A program made the position numbers and the translations under genes. A DNA stretch of 20,132 bases from Apostichopus leukothele (Eukaryota > Echinodermata > Holothuroidea > Aspidochirotida > Stichopodidae), in assembly GCA_010014835.2 (NCBI GenBank), contig JAAAKB020280742.1, positions 1 to 20,132 on the forward strand. The letters run 5' to 3'. The notes under the pieces were generated by a model that saw nothing but the letters and a program-made list of their open reading frames with translations, did no database searches and had not been told where the DNA came from. This document shows, in pieces, positions 10,261 to 18,825 of this stretch (the first letter of the stretch is position 1; each line of letters starts with the position of its first letter).

Positions 10261-10305
10261 GCCGACAATATTGTACTAGTTAACAATGCAGATCCTTGGT
10301 TATGC
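10261..10305 (+). pseudogene. Relic fragment of the recombinase gene, inverted
   Basis: Translated on the plus strand this reads ADNIVLVNNADPWLC. The intact gene on the opposite strand encodes ADNIVLTIRADPWLC (12603-12559). At DNA level 21 consecutive bases match exactly at one end, and the first 18 differ at two positions. The middle is rearranged by a few bases. The frame runs from an AG preceded by a T-rich tract to a TGA about 20 bases after the match. It is a short inverted copy of the gene or of a sister element, mostly decayed. Confidence 0.7.
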
Positions 10306-10957
10306 AATCATGCAGCATTAAATGTTTGATTCCTCCAAGCATTTCCAGTATTGACATCAGACTCCTTACAAATAAGTGCAAACTGTATTGAATACTGTAG
10401 CTCCCAATTAATGCATGAAAGCTCACTTGGTGCAACCATGCATCATGATGTTAGGATTTAGGCAATATGCAAGGGTGTGTGATATCCTTAATATTGGAGT
10501 GTGAAAATTTTTCTTAATAAAATCGCTGGCAGTAATGAGTAATTGTTTGTTCACATTTTCCAGTATCATCAACTATTACAATGGCAAATCAGTAAGAAGC
10601 ATTATATTGTTGCGAATTTGTAGTGTTTTCAACATGCTAATTTATCCCATTTGTACCATACTGTGATATAGAATACAACATGGTAATCTTCAAGCTATAT
10701 ATGTCTCGTTATTTGTTGTACATTTTGCTAAGCTTTCCTGTCTGTGTATATTTACTACACTACTGTAGCTCACTTGAAAATATACCTCTTGGTAATATAT
10801 ATCACTAACAAATGTACAACACAGGCTATTTAAATGGAAGAGATGGTGTGTATATAATCCAGAATCCAGGCATTGAATTTGAGATTAAGATGTTATCTAG
10901 AACAGACCATTCTTTATCACAATTTAGATTCAAATAGGGAATACAATGTCAGTTTAC
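10306..10957. other. AT-rich spacer downstream of recombinase gene
   Basis: No exon or repeat recognised. It probably contains intergenic DNA beyond the 3' end of the minus-strand gene. Confidence 0.4.
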
Positions 10958-10963
10958 TTTATT
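10958..10963 (-). promoter_or_regulatory. Candidate polyadenylation signal AATAAA
   Basis: TTTATT on the plus strand gives AATAAA on the minus strand, about 80 bases after the TAG at 11043-11041. This is a normal distance for a short 3' UTR. Confidence 0.5.
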
Positions 10964-11040
10964 CTCTCAATATGACTTGTCTGAGATCACACTTGGACAA
11001 AGAAGAATACAACCCTGGAAACTGGTTAAGTGTAAAGGCC

Positions 11041-13278
11041 CTAATGCTCCTTTTGTAACTGTGCTTTAGATTTTTTCTGTATAATGTTCCAAACTTTGGA
11101 TTTGATTTGTGTAATTGACCTATTTTGTAAACAGGCATTGTTTTCTCTTGCATCATGACATGCTTTGGATGCAGGAGGATGCATGGTTTTGATGGCTTTC
11201 TTAAGCTGTGGGTCATTCATGACAGCCATTTCTTCATTTTTACTCCATTTTGTTCTTGAGGACATTACTCTCTTTTTGTACTTTGTATTGACAGTGGTAT
11301 GAGCCTGGCTATCAGGTATTTCTTGACCTTCAACTTCATCTATCTCACTTTCATTCTCATCAGACATTTCTCTATCTGACAAGAGTTCTTTATTATCTAT
11401 TTCAAAATCTGCCAAAGCTTTTCCTTGATACTTATGAATATGGCCCTTTTCAGCAGTAAGTAACAGTTTGCTGACTTTAGCAAGAAATATCACATCTTGT
11501 GGAAGGCGGTAGTATTCTTTGTGAACACTGATATTATGCCCCAAGTGATTAGCCAGCTGTTCTAATTCTGATTCTGAAAGATTCATAATTTGTGACAAGG
11601 TAGCAAGATGCTTCCTCATATTTGTGGCTGTAAGGCGCTCAGGATTTTGAGCCCCACACTGTTGTGCATATTTATGCAGGCAATCATATCCACGAAGAGG
11701 CTGTAGAGACTCCCCTGATGGGCATGCAAAGATGTAAGGGTTTTGGGGATCAACACCAGCAAGTTCCCTAGTGTTGTTCAGTATTTCTATTGACTCTTTC
11801 ATGTTGGGGGTTAGCATTACTGGAACACCGCGGTCTCGTTTACCCCTTGTCATTATTAGGCTTAGCCTTTTTGAAGCAATTTTTTGTGCTACTGGAAGTG
11901 AATCATATATCTCATCTTGAAAGTCTTTTTTTTGCCCTGTTTGTAGTTTGTAATCTTCCAGTTTAAGATTCTGGGTTTCCCCAGGTCGACGTCTGTTAAA
12001 CATTATCAGTTGTGTAAGAGTTAGTGAAGCCAACTCCCTCCATAGTGATGTTGTTACCTCAGTTTTCAAACTTTCTTTTGTCTCCTTTATGTTACATGAT
12101 AATAGTTTATACAATTTCACAGTATCAGCTGTTAGTGGTATTTTGGGGGGCTTTTGCCACTTTTGTTTGCTTTGCTGTTTGTAGATTTTAGTGGCAATTT
12201 TCTTGTTCCACTGCAATTTCTTAAGCTTTAAGAATTGCTCGGCCATGTTCTCTTGTGAAGCATCTGCAGCTTTTATTGCTTCTGCAATACTTATATCTGC
12301 CAACACATTCAAGCTTTGACCTAGCTTTTTAGCCAATGTTGGTGTGGCAAACAATTGCGAATCATCGTCAAACCCACAGCAGCCCTTCACACCTGAAATT
12401 ACATGATCAAAATGGCATGGATTTACTAAATCTTTAGCTGATTTTATGGCACAATTTAGCTTTTGGGTCTCGAGAAGAAGACGTGCAACAGATCTCATCC
12501 TATCTGATACAATGTAGTGTGCATTTGGGCTGTCATTGATGTAGTGTTCCCCCAATTTGCATAACCAAGGATCTGCACGTATTGTTAATACAATATTGTC
12601 AGCCTTCATACCTGCAAGTATGTTCTGCAGTTTTGAACTGCAGTCTGCCTTTGTGGGAAGCAGTACTCTGGCAGCTCTCCGAAGGCCCAAGGTTTGTTTA
12701 CTTTCATTTTTAGATTCCGAGGTGCAATTTTTCTGGTGTCTCCAGAGAGATTTTTTTGCAAAATATCCGTGACAATCTGGACAAGGGATGAAATCCTCTG
12801 CATCCAGTAGCCCCATTTGTGGTCTTTTATACACCAAAAGTTGACCTTTTCCTTCTTTGAAGACTTTTATATTGTGGGCATGGTCCCCCTTTTTTCTTAA
12901 TTCTTCAAAAATGGCATTTCGTTCCTTTGACTTTTTAGGTTCATTTAAGGCCTTAATCACCAATGATTCATCAAAATGATGAGTTTTGAAATGTCGTGCT
13001 ATTTGTAGAACAGTTTTCTCACAGTAGATGCAGTAGTGTTGTCTGTTCCAAGCTCTTTTTGATTTTTCCTCTGAGGCAGTGTACTCTGTTGATAATACAC
13101 ATACCTTATTACTAGTACTGGGTTGATTCTCATCATCAGCATAGCCTTCATCTGATGTGTTAGCATCTTCCCCTGAATAGGTGTCGCTTTCTTCATCAAA
13201 TGGTACAAAATCACTTTCGACAGCATCGTCTCTAGAGTAGCTTCTTAGTTGTCTAAGTTGACTTAGCCTTTTTGGAAT
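11041..13278 (-). CDS. Tyrosine-recombinase-like protein, large terminal exon
   Basis: The frame is open from an acceptor (TTATACATTAG) at 13280-13279 to TAG at 11043-11041, giving 745 codons. No ATG start is needed because exons lie upstream. Residues 1-70 are an acidic Ser/Asp/Glu leader. Residues 81-101 form a C2H2-like finger (C83, C86, H96, H100/101). Residues 166-185 form a C2HC finger (C166, C169, H181, C185). Residues about 385-610 look like a tyrosine-recombinase core: RPGE with R431, K480 in RGKRDRGVPV, NMRKHLATL with R555, LGH with H581, and YYR with Y590 as candidate nucleophile at the usual spacing from LGH. The usual His of HxxR is Thr (T552). Residues 676-735 (TKWSKNEEMAV...NRSITQIKSKVWNII) look Myb/SANT-like. 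I infer a Crypton-like or recombinase-derived DNA-binding gene, probably nuclear. Whether it is mobile, domesticated or catalytically dead is unknown. Confidence 0.85.
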   Translation of the reverse strand: MPKRLSQLRQLRSYSRDDAVESDFVPFDEESDTYSGEDANTSDEGYADDENQPSTSNKVCVLSTEYTASEEKSKRAWNRQHYCIYCEKTVLQIARHFKTHHFDESLVIKALNEPKKSKERNAIFEELRKKGDHAHNIKVFKEGKGQLLVYKRPQMGLLDAEDFIPCPDCHGYFAKKSLWRHQKNCTSESKNESKQTLGLRRAARVLLPTKADCSSKLQNILAGMKADNIVLTIRADPWLCKLGEHYINDSPNAHYIVSDRMRSVARLLLETQKLNCAIKSAKDLVNPCHFDHVISGVKGCCGFDDDSQLFATPTLAKKLGQSLNVLADISIAEAIKAADASQENMAEQFLKLKKLQWNKKIATKIYKQQSKQKWQKPPKIPLTADTVKLYKLLSCNIKETKESLKTEVTTSLWRELASLTLTQLIMFNRRRPGETQNLKLEDYKLQTGQKKDFQDEIYDSLPVAQKIASKRLSLIMTRGKRDRGVPVMLTPNMKESIEILNNTRELAGVDPQNPYIFACPSGESLQPLRGYDCLHKYAQQCGAQNPERLTATNMRKHLATLSQIMNLSESELEQLANHLGHNISVHKEYYRLPQDVIFLAKVSKLLLTAEKGHIHKYQGKALADFEIDNKELLSDREMSDENESEIDEVEGQEIPDSQAHTTVNTKYKKRVMSSRTKWSKNEEMAVMNDPQLKKAIKTMHPPASKACHDARENNACLQNRSITQIKSKVWNIIQKKSKAQLQKEH

Positions 13279-13378
13279 CTAATGTATAAAGACATGTAAA
13301 TTTAATACAAATACAGAATTTCCTTGAACTACATGTACTGTATAATGCATCTCAAATGGCAAGCTCTGCATAACTTTC

Positions 13379-13462
13379 CAGGGGCGGATCCAGGGGGGTC
13401 ACCCCCCCCCCTTGCGAAAATTTAGAGGGCCCCTCATTTCAGAAATCCTGGATCCGCCACTG
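13379..13462. mobile_element. Tiny foldback/MITE in recombinase intron
   Basis: CAGGGGCGGATCCAGG at the left and CCTGGATCCGCCACTG at the right are 16-base inverted repeats differing at one position. They enclose a short C-rich core. CTTTCCA occurs at 13374-13380 and again at 13463-13469, a likely target duplication of 7-8 bp. The terminal sequence suggests a hAT-type non-autonomous element. It sits in the last intron of the minus-strand gene, 100 bp from the acceptor. Confidence 0.65.
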
Positions 13463-14344
13463 CTTTCCATACAGTTTCTAGGGAATGGGTATATAATATC
13501 TTACTTTTTGGCATGACAGTCTGAGAAAATAACAACCCTAGTGCAATAATCTAGTTATTTTGTTAGTTTTGCAAAAAATGTCCATCAGTAACTTTATGCA
13601 TGTTTTTTTAAAAGTTGCAAATGCCATATTCAATCTAATAGAAGCGCCACTGCGCTAAGACAAACAAAAAACCATGTGCATATATTAGGACTATGTTATT
13701 ACTGATTTGCAAAACAGGTACATGTAAAGTGATTATATTTAGGGGCCAAGAACATCCCTGATTGCGACAAAATGCCATGTCATGTCTTTACACGAGAACG
13801 TGAATTCCTGTTATTGTTTAACAACTGTGACTGAACGTAAACACTCCATGTGTTGTTGTTTTTGCTTTGTAGTGAACACAGGTGTCAAGGTACCAATCGG
13901 TGGGACATGTTTGCTCTGATGGGGCCACTCTTTCAAAGATTTTCTGATCAAATTTAATTCTGAAAACACAAACTTTTTGTGTGAATTAATTGCGGCCCGC
14001 AAAAAACTTATTTGATTGAACTACAATCTAACGCTATGGAGAAATGCTATAAATTTGTCAATTTGTTAATTTATGTGTAGATTTTTGTGGAGTGAAATCC
14101 TATTGTAGGTGTCGCAAATGCTGATTGGTCAATTACCTCAATCAACCTGTGGTAATCTGAAGAATGAAAATTGTAATTTGCACCTCACTAAATTAAGTTG
14201 CGCACTCACATAAATATTGTATACAGACTGTCATATAGTAGGAGACTGTATGCTAACTCTATGCAATTAGAGTAAATATGATATTTGGTTAAACTTTTGT
14301 ATGTTTTGTGCTAAAATGGAAGAAATGGTGGTTACTAACCACTA
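13463..14344. other. Intron of recombinase gene, no feature
   Basis: No exon or RNA is recognised. A 63-codon minus-strand frame (14002-13811) has no domain and no flanking splice sites I trust. Confidence 0.4.
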
Positions 14345-14352
14345 CACTAGTC

Positions 14353-14959
14353 AGTGGCGTAACTTTGGTTCAGGGTGCCTGGGGCAAAAGTGACGGATTG
14401 GGACGCCTCTGACCTATGGTGTGCATGGTGCAGCAGAGCAAATTAATTTTGGTTTTAAAAGCCATATACCCACTTACAAATGATTGTAACTTACAAATGA
14501 TTGTAACTTACAAATGATTGTAACTTACAAATGATTGTAACTTACAAATGATTGTGAACTTTAGATCAATTTTAATTCATGTTTTAATGAACTAATCATG
14601 TTAAGTTGTTTACATAGTTAGCCTTTAAAGTAATGTTTTCATCTTTTCCAATTTCTGTACTTTCAAAGATTCGTCACTCGTTGCTAGTCTACTGATAGGC
14701 CCTGATTGTGGCCTGACCATATCATAATGCTTATAAATTCTGGATTTTTCTCAAGGTTTTGATATTTATAGGGTGAAAAGCATAATTCTATGCCAGGTGA
14801 CAAGTGGGTAAAGGTTTCTACTTCTCTTCCTAAGCCATTATAGCCATGCAAACAAAGTATTATCGTGTTGAAAGGGTATCCAGGCCTGGGTGCCCCTTAG
14901 CCCAAGTGCCTGGAGGTTTGCCCCCCCCCCCCCCAGAGTGAATAGGAGTTACACCACTG
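14353..14959. mobile_element. Non-autonomous hAT-like element, 607 bp
   Basis: The left end CAGTGGCGTAACTTTG and right end AGGAGTTACACCACTG are inverted repeats (CAGTGG[C/T]GTAACT). The flanks ACACTAGT (14345-14352) and ACACCAGT (14960-14967) match at 7 of 8 bases, as expected for an ageing hAT 8-bp target duplication. Inside are subterminal GC-rich parts (GGGGCAAA near the left end, its complement beside a 14-base C run near the right end) and a 17-bp tandem array. There is no transposase, so it must have moved using another copy's enzyme. Confidence 0.8.
14473..14557. repeat. Five-copy 17-bp palindromic tandem array
   Basis: The unit CTTACAAATGATTGTAA starts at 14473, 14490, 14507, 14524 and 14541. 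The first four copies are identical and the last has a G insertion or change (ATTGTGAAC). Each unit holds TTACAA and TTGTAA as inverted halves around ATGA. The array is inside the hAT-like element. Confidence 0.9.
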
Positions 14960-14974
14960 ACACCAGTGTGCTAG

Positions 14975-15013
14975 TGTCAATTAAACCCAAACAAAAGTTG
15001 GGTTTAATTGACA
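14975..15013. repeat. Perfect 16-bp hairpin beside hAT element
   Basis: TGTCAATTAAACCCAA pairs without mismatch with TTGGGTTTAATTGACA around a 7-base loop (ACAAAAG). It starts 15 bp beyond the hAT right end. It could be a very small foldback insertion or a hairpin made by transposition or repair. Confidence 0.75.
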
Positions 15014-15129
15014 GACCATGACATGAAAATCCCCTCAACTATTTTTTTACATCCTGCATGTAACACTACTTCCACACACGATTTTGTTATGCATACTTTT
15101 GAGAGGCACACATGCATGCATTGTACTAA

Positions 15130-15215
15130 CATACAGTTGTAGGTCAGTGGTACCCATACTCACTGTCAGTTGTGCTGCAACTGCAGATTTCCATCATTTC
15201 ATACAGATAATTTAG
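15130..15215 (+). repeat. Dispersed repeat copy, plus orientation
   Basis: It shares GTCAGTGGTACCCATA, GCAACTGCAGATTT and TCATACAGATAAT with the copy at about 15900-16010. In reverse complement it resembles 19095-19200 and 20008-20115. It is a member of a local repeat family of at least four copies. Confidence 0.5.
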
Positions 15216-15660
15216 ATTGGAAGATATATGTACAGCTTCCTTATGTTGTTTCTGTGAAGAATATAAGGACTATTATTTTGATCTAATTTTAGCTTAAGCC
15301 TAAATAACATTACTCCTAGTGGAACTACAGTAATACAACACTAATGCCTAATACTTAAAGGTAGTTAAGGGTATGTTTGTTTGCTTCATGATTCTACTTT
15401 AATAGGTCTCCAAAGAAATTCTTCACATTGATGAAATGTTGCCTCTCTATATATATGTTCAGGTATATACTATGAGATTCACTCAGATTGCCTTAACTCT
15501 TCTCATGCATGAAATTTAATGCCATCATGGTTCTAATTAAGTTCAAGTGATATATCCATTCCATTTATTTATCTGCATTGTAACTGGAATAGGAGACTCA
15601 ATGGTTTTTTGAAAAAGTGTGGTTTGAAATAATTAACTGCAAGGGTAGTACTGTACATAC

Positions 15661-15711
15661 CTTGGAATCATTTTCTTCATAGATAGCTTTGTCATTATCA
15701 TCATCAGATGT
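15661..15711 (-). CDS. 51-bp acidic exon of recombinase gene
   Basis: The acceptor CTACTTCTTGCAG and donor AAG|GTATGTAC are both strong. The exon is symmetric in phase 0 and encodes TSDDDNDKAIYEENDSK. It joins in frame to IPKRLSQL of the large terminal exon. Its length, phase and flanking intron sequences match the exon at 19519-19569, so the two look like duplicates. The acidic composition continues the acidic leader of the large exon. Confidence 0.7.
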
Positions 15712-15894
15712 CTGCAAGAAGTAGAATAAAGTGAATCAATAAACCATATAAATTCATTGTTGATATACAATATATAAGTCTTCAGGTGACAGCTGCAATA
15801 CCTATTGCCTGACATTGTTAGCTACCTGCCAATTCTTGGTCTTTGCCTTTCACCTTCCAACATTACTGGAGTGCTAAGTGATTCATTGGTACAT

Positions 15895-16020
15895 TGATCA
15901 GTTGCAATTGTAAGCCAATGGTACCCATATACACTATCATGTGTGGAGCAAACTGCAGATTTTTGTTTCACACAGATAATCTGATCATACCTTTGTGGGG
16001 TTATGGTAGATTTCACATAC
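15895..16020 (+). repeat. Dispersed repeat copy, plus orientation
   Basis: It contains CAATTGTAAGCCAATGG, GAGCAAACTGCAGATTT, TTTCACACAGATAATCTGA and CTTTGTGGGGTTATG. This is the reverse complement of the pattern in 19084-19200 and 20003-20115 and runs parallel to 15130-15215. It lies in the intron between the exons at 16193 and 15661. Confidence 0.6.
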
Positions 16021-16192
16021 AGTATATTCTGGTCGCCATGGCGACTAGATCTTTTCATGTTGGTGACTTAAAAGTCTAGTCTTTAGCTAATTAACAGTAC
16101 CCCTGATAATTAATACTTGTAGATATGCATCATCAAGACAGCTGGGAAACATTCACTGAGATAGGCCTATAATTTATGCAAGACGTGTTTAC

Positions 16193-16249
16193 CTGTTCTT
16201 CTATTTGCTGCATCATTTTATCAAATACTGGTTGAAGTTCAGGATACTC
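16193..16249 (-). CDS. 57-bp exon of recombinase gene
   Basis: The acceptor TATTTGATTTACAG and donor CAG|GTAAAC bound it. It is symmetric in phase 0 and encodes EYPELQPVFDKMMQQIEEQ, a helical, Gln/Glu-rich segment. It joins in frame to TSDDDND of the exon at 15661. Reading it directly after the exon at 17657-17716 would hit an early TGA, so an intervening exon of length 2 modulo 3 is required. Confidence 0.65.
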
Positions 16250-16259
16250 CTGTAAATCA

Positions 16260-17400
16260 AATAAATTTATTTAATACTAAAATTAAACTGTGATCAACTA
16301 CAATATTTCTATGCCATTTTTGCAAATTTACAGCACATACTACTTTTGCATTTCAAAGGATTCAATAGTTGCAATGCATGCAGGCCTAGGGTAACTATTT
16401 TGGATATGAATACTAAACTTTTTGCATATCATTTGTTATAGGAAGAACAGTTTGTTACTGGACAAATAGAATCAAAGAATAGGCAATGCTGCATTTAGTT
16501 TAACTAATAGCATTTTACTATTTGAAGAACAAAATTGAAGGAACTTATAAAATTATATATATACTTTGTTAATGAAACTCCAGGATTGGAAGCAATTATA
16601 TTATTTCAAATTTACTTGTTGTGTGGTTCTGCTGTGGAAACCACATGGAATTTGGGAAAAGTATGTTTTTTACACCTCAAAGATAATTGGTATGACATGC
16701 ATGTTATATCATGCATACATTGATAGTTAATCAGTGTGTATTTCAGAAACATATACATAAGTACATTATAGCACATGTTGATGGTTTGTACCAACAACGT
16801 GCAGATATCTGCCAAATCTTAGAATGTACAGTTTTGGGCATTTACTACAAATCTGCTTATTTCGATCTCTTGTGTATTTCGATACAAAACCTATTTTTCT
16901 ATGATCATGAATTGACAGATTCCAATTTTAAAAATTCCCCTCTGATGTTAATATCATATTACTGATAAAAATGTAGGATTCCTATGGGGAAATGAATTTA
17001 GCACATTTTTGTTGAGGTGCTGTATATGGCAATTTCTTTTCTTCTTTTTTTTTCTCTTTTTTTTGTGGAGGGGGGAGGGGGGTGGGAGCAGAGTCAAAAC
17101 ATTTAGTTAAGATTTATTCAAGTTAACTTCTCCAAATCCTTGTAACTCATGTGATGAAAGTTTTTACCAAAACAAGCCTGTGGTATATGTTCCTAAATCA
17201 CGATTTGAATTGTAAAAAACATGTATTGATTTTACCATGTGAATTTACATGTTCCATACATGAAAGTTAAATTGGAAGTAACATTTTTATTTTTGGTTAT
17301 ATTATGCTTCAATGACCACCTCCTTTTATAGACAAGAAAAGCTAAGAATATACTACAAAATTTATTTTGGTAATATTTCTTCCCTGGAAATTATGATTGT
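16260..17400. other. Long intron, low-complexity tract inside
   Basis: No exon is supported in this part. A T/C-rich run followed by GGGGGGAGGGGGGTGGG (17070-17086) forms a strand-asymmetric, potentially G-quadruplex-forming tract on the plus strand. Confidence 0.4.
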
Positions 17401-17415
17401 ATATATATACTTTAC

Positions 17416-17441
17416 CTCTTGGCAGGATACAGTACAAATAT
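17416..17441 (-). CDS. Candidate 26-bp microexon of recombinase gene
   Basis: The acceptor ATTCTTCATTTCAACAG and donor GAG|GTAAAG enclose 26 bases. They read, after one base from the previous exon, as D ICTVSCQE with phase 0 exit. The length is exactly what is needed to reconcile the phase-1 exit of 17657-17716 with the phase-0 entry of 16193-16249. It is short enough that chance cannot be excluded. Confidence 0.4.
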
Positions 17442-17656
17442 CTGTTGAAATGAAGAATAATTGTTTAAGTTTTGGATATTATACATCTATTCCTACTACA
17501 GTAGATAAGTTTAGCCAATACCAAATAGGCATGATAGAGCAATATCTAAAAATATCTGAAATATCTTAATATTTTGTAATTACAGAAATTCAAAAATGTT
17601 ACTTTTGCATTCAGTCGGTTAAATAAACAATCAGGTAACATGTAAATTTAACTCAC

Positions 17657-17716
17657 CATATGAGTACATATTCCCTGTCGTTTCATCCAAAAACACAGGC
17701 TCTTCGGGGTTGTCAT
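17657..17716 (-). CDS. 60-bp exon of recombinase gene
   Basis: The acceptor AAATTGCCACAG and donor TATG|GTGAGTTA bound a 60-bp exon with phase 1 in and phase 1 out. It encodes DNPEEPVFLDETTGNMYSY after a split Asp codon. It is acidic at its start and no domain is recognised. It has the same length and phase as the neighbouring exon at 17927-17986, so the pair may have arisen by duplication, although their sequences no longer resemble each other. Confidence 0.65.
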
Positions 17717-17803
17717 CTGTGGCAATTTAAAAATAAAATCGGTAAGTAATAAAGACAATGAAGAGAGTGTTCTCATTAAAAATTAATAGTCCAAAGGCTT
17801 CAT

Positions 17804-17832
17804 TTTTCTCAGATCGGCATCAAAATATAATG
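17804..17832. repeat. Intronic copy of a 29-bp exon segment
   Basis: TTTTCTCAGATCGGCATCAA and the following bases to 17832 are identical to 17943-17971, which lies inside the coding exon 17927-17986. This copy is in the intron, without the exon's splice sites. Confidence 0.85.
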
Positions 17833-17926
17833 ATATATAGCATAAAATATCTAACAGAATACATAAAGAAAACTTGTTAATTAATAGGTAACAATTAAAA
17901 GGCTATTTAAATGCTGTTTCACTTAC

Positions 17927-17986
17927 CAAGTGAATGATGGTATTTTCTCAGATCGGCATCAAAATATAATGCACCATTTGGGGATT
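17927..17986 (-). CDS. 60-bp exon of recombinase gene
   Basis: The acceptor TTTTCACTCTTTCAG and donor CTTG|GTAAGTG are near consensus. It runs phase 1 to phase 1 and encodes SPNGALYFDADLRKYHHSL between split codons. It links ETACKSTSVSFT upstream to DNPEEPVF downstream with no stop. The function of this segment is unknown. Confidence 0.7.
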
Positions 17987-18110
17987 CTGAAAGAGTGAAA
18001 ATGAAGTTTGCAGTTTACAGAACTGATAAAAATTAGTGAGTTCAATAAAAGTAAAATGGCTCTAAAAGTATTTAAAACAATTTGTTCGGATTGAACATAA
18101 TAAAACTCAC

Positions 18111-18147
18111 CTGTGAATGAGACTGATGTAGATTTGCATGCAGTTTC
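18111..18147 (-). CDS. 37-bp exon of recombinase gene
   Basis: The acceptor TTATTCTTGTTTTAG and donor ACAG|GTGAGTTT bound it. It enters in phase 0, leaves in phase 1 and encodes ETACKSTSVSFT plus one base. It follows ATG of the exon at 19519-19569 in frame and supplies the G of a Glu codon to the exon at 17927-17986. Confidence 0.6.
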
Positions 18148-18609
18148 CTAAAACAAGAATAAAATTAACAAAGTAAGTATGAAACATATTTAGAATGACA
18201 TTTAAATGTAACAAAACAACAGATCAAACTATTTTCACAATCTACTTTTTTAATTTGTTATGTTAAAACAGAAAAACATGAATTTTCTAAGAACAAGAAA
18301 AAGGTGAATTGTGTCAGAAAAAAACCATTTCCCCAATCCCTAGGAACAGGTCAGGCAACTAGGCCAGGACATCAAGACAGGTTCAGTCCTAAGATCAGCT
18401 TCTGAGCAAAACATAGATCAGTGAATTTGTCTAACATAAGAGACTCTTCCTGTACCGAGTCAACCATTTCATTGAATGGATATGGGAGAGCGAAAGACAC
18501 ATCTTTACAGCTAGTTCATGCAGAACCTGAAAGCAAAACTGAATATAGTTGTCCAGTTTTTTTTATCAGGCCGACATGGAATTCCAATGCTATGATCGAC
18601 ATGACCATC

Positions 18610-18800
18610 AGCATTTATAGCTGCTGCTTCAGACCCTGCTATTTCTATATTTCTGGTCGATTCTTTGTTTTGCAGCCTCAAAATTGCTTGATACGGGACA
18701 GGTTCAATAGACAGTAGAATATTTCACCTGTTATATGAGGTATTGAATATGCCCATTCTGATATATTTTATATTCTTAGGTTATAGATTATATAGTAATA
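18610..18800. repeat. Local repeat unit A, copy 1
   Basis: Near-identical to about 19255-19430. Shared blocks are CTATTTCTATATTTCTGGTC, CACCTGTTATATGAGGTATT and GAATATGCCCATTCTGATAT. Both copies have the same orientation, and unit B lies directly downstream on the plus strand. Confidence 0.85.
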
Positions 18801-18825
18801 TATTGTAGTATTTTAGCATGATGGA

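Noticed and set aside
12557-12803. Open frames on both strands inside the recombinase exon
   Set aside because: Shadows of the main reading frame.
12961-12963. TTG at 12963 as the start of a 640-residue protein
   Set aside because: The frame is open upstream to an acceptor at 13279-13280 and includes a conserved-looking finger. A TTG start is not expected in an animal gene.
12999-13226. 75-codon minus-strand frame
   Set aside because: It overlaps the true upstream continuation of the recombinase exon, which reads through to 13278 in another frame with a zinc finger.
13811-14002. 63-codon minus-strand frame in the recombinase intron
   Set aside because: No recognisable domain, no convincing splice sites and no phase relation to neighbours.
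14473-14557. Regular repeats considered as a CRISPR-like array
   Set aside because: The units are directly adjacent without spacers, lie in an animal-type genome and sit inside a transposon.
15164-15251. Possible 88-bp minus-strand exon (acceptor TTCTTCACAG, donor GTGAGT)
   Set aside because: Its phase 0 to 1 does not fit its neighbours in the recombinase gene, and part of it lies in a dispersed repeat copy (15130-15215).
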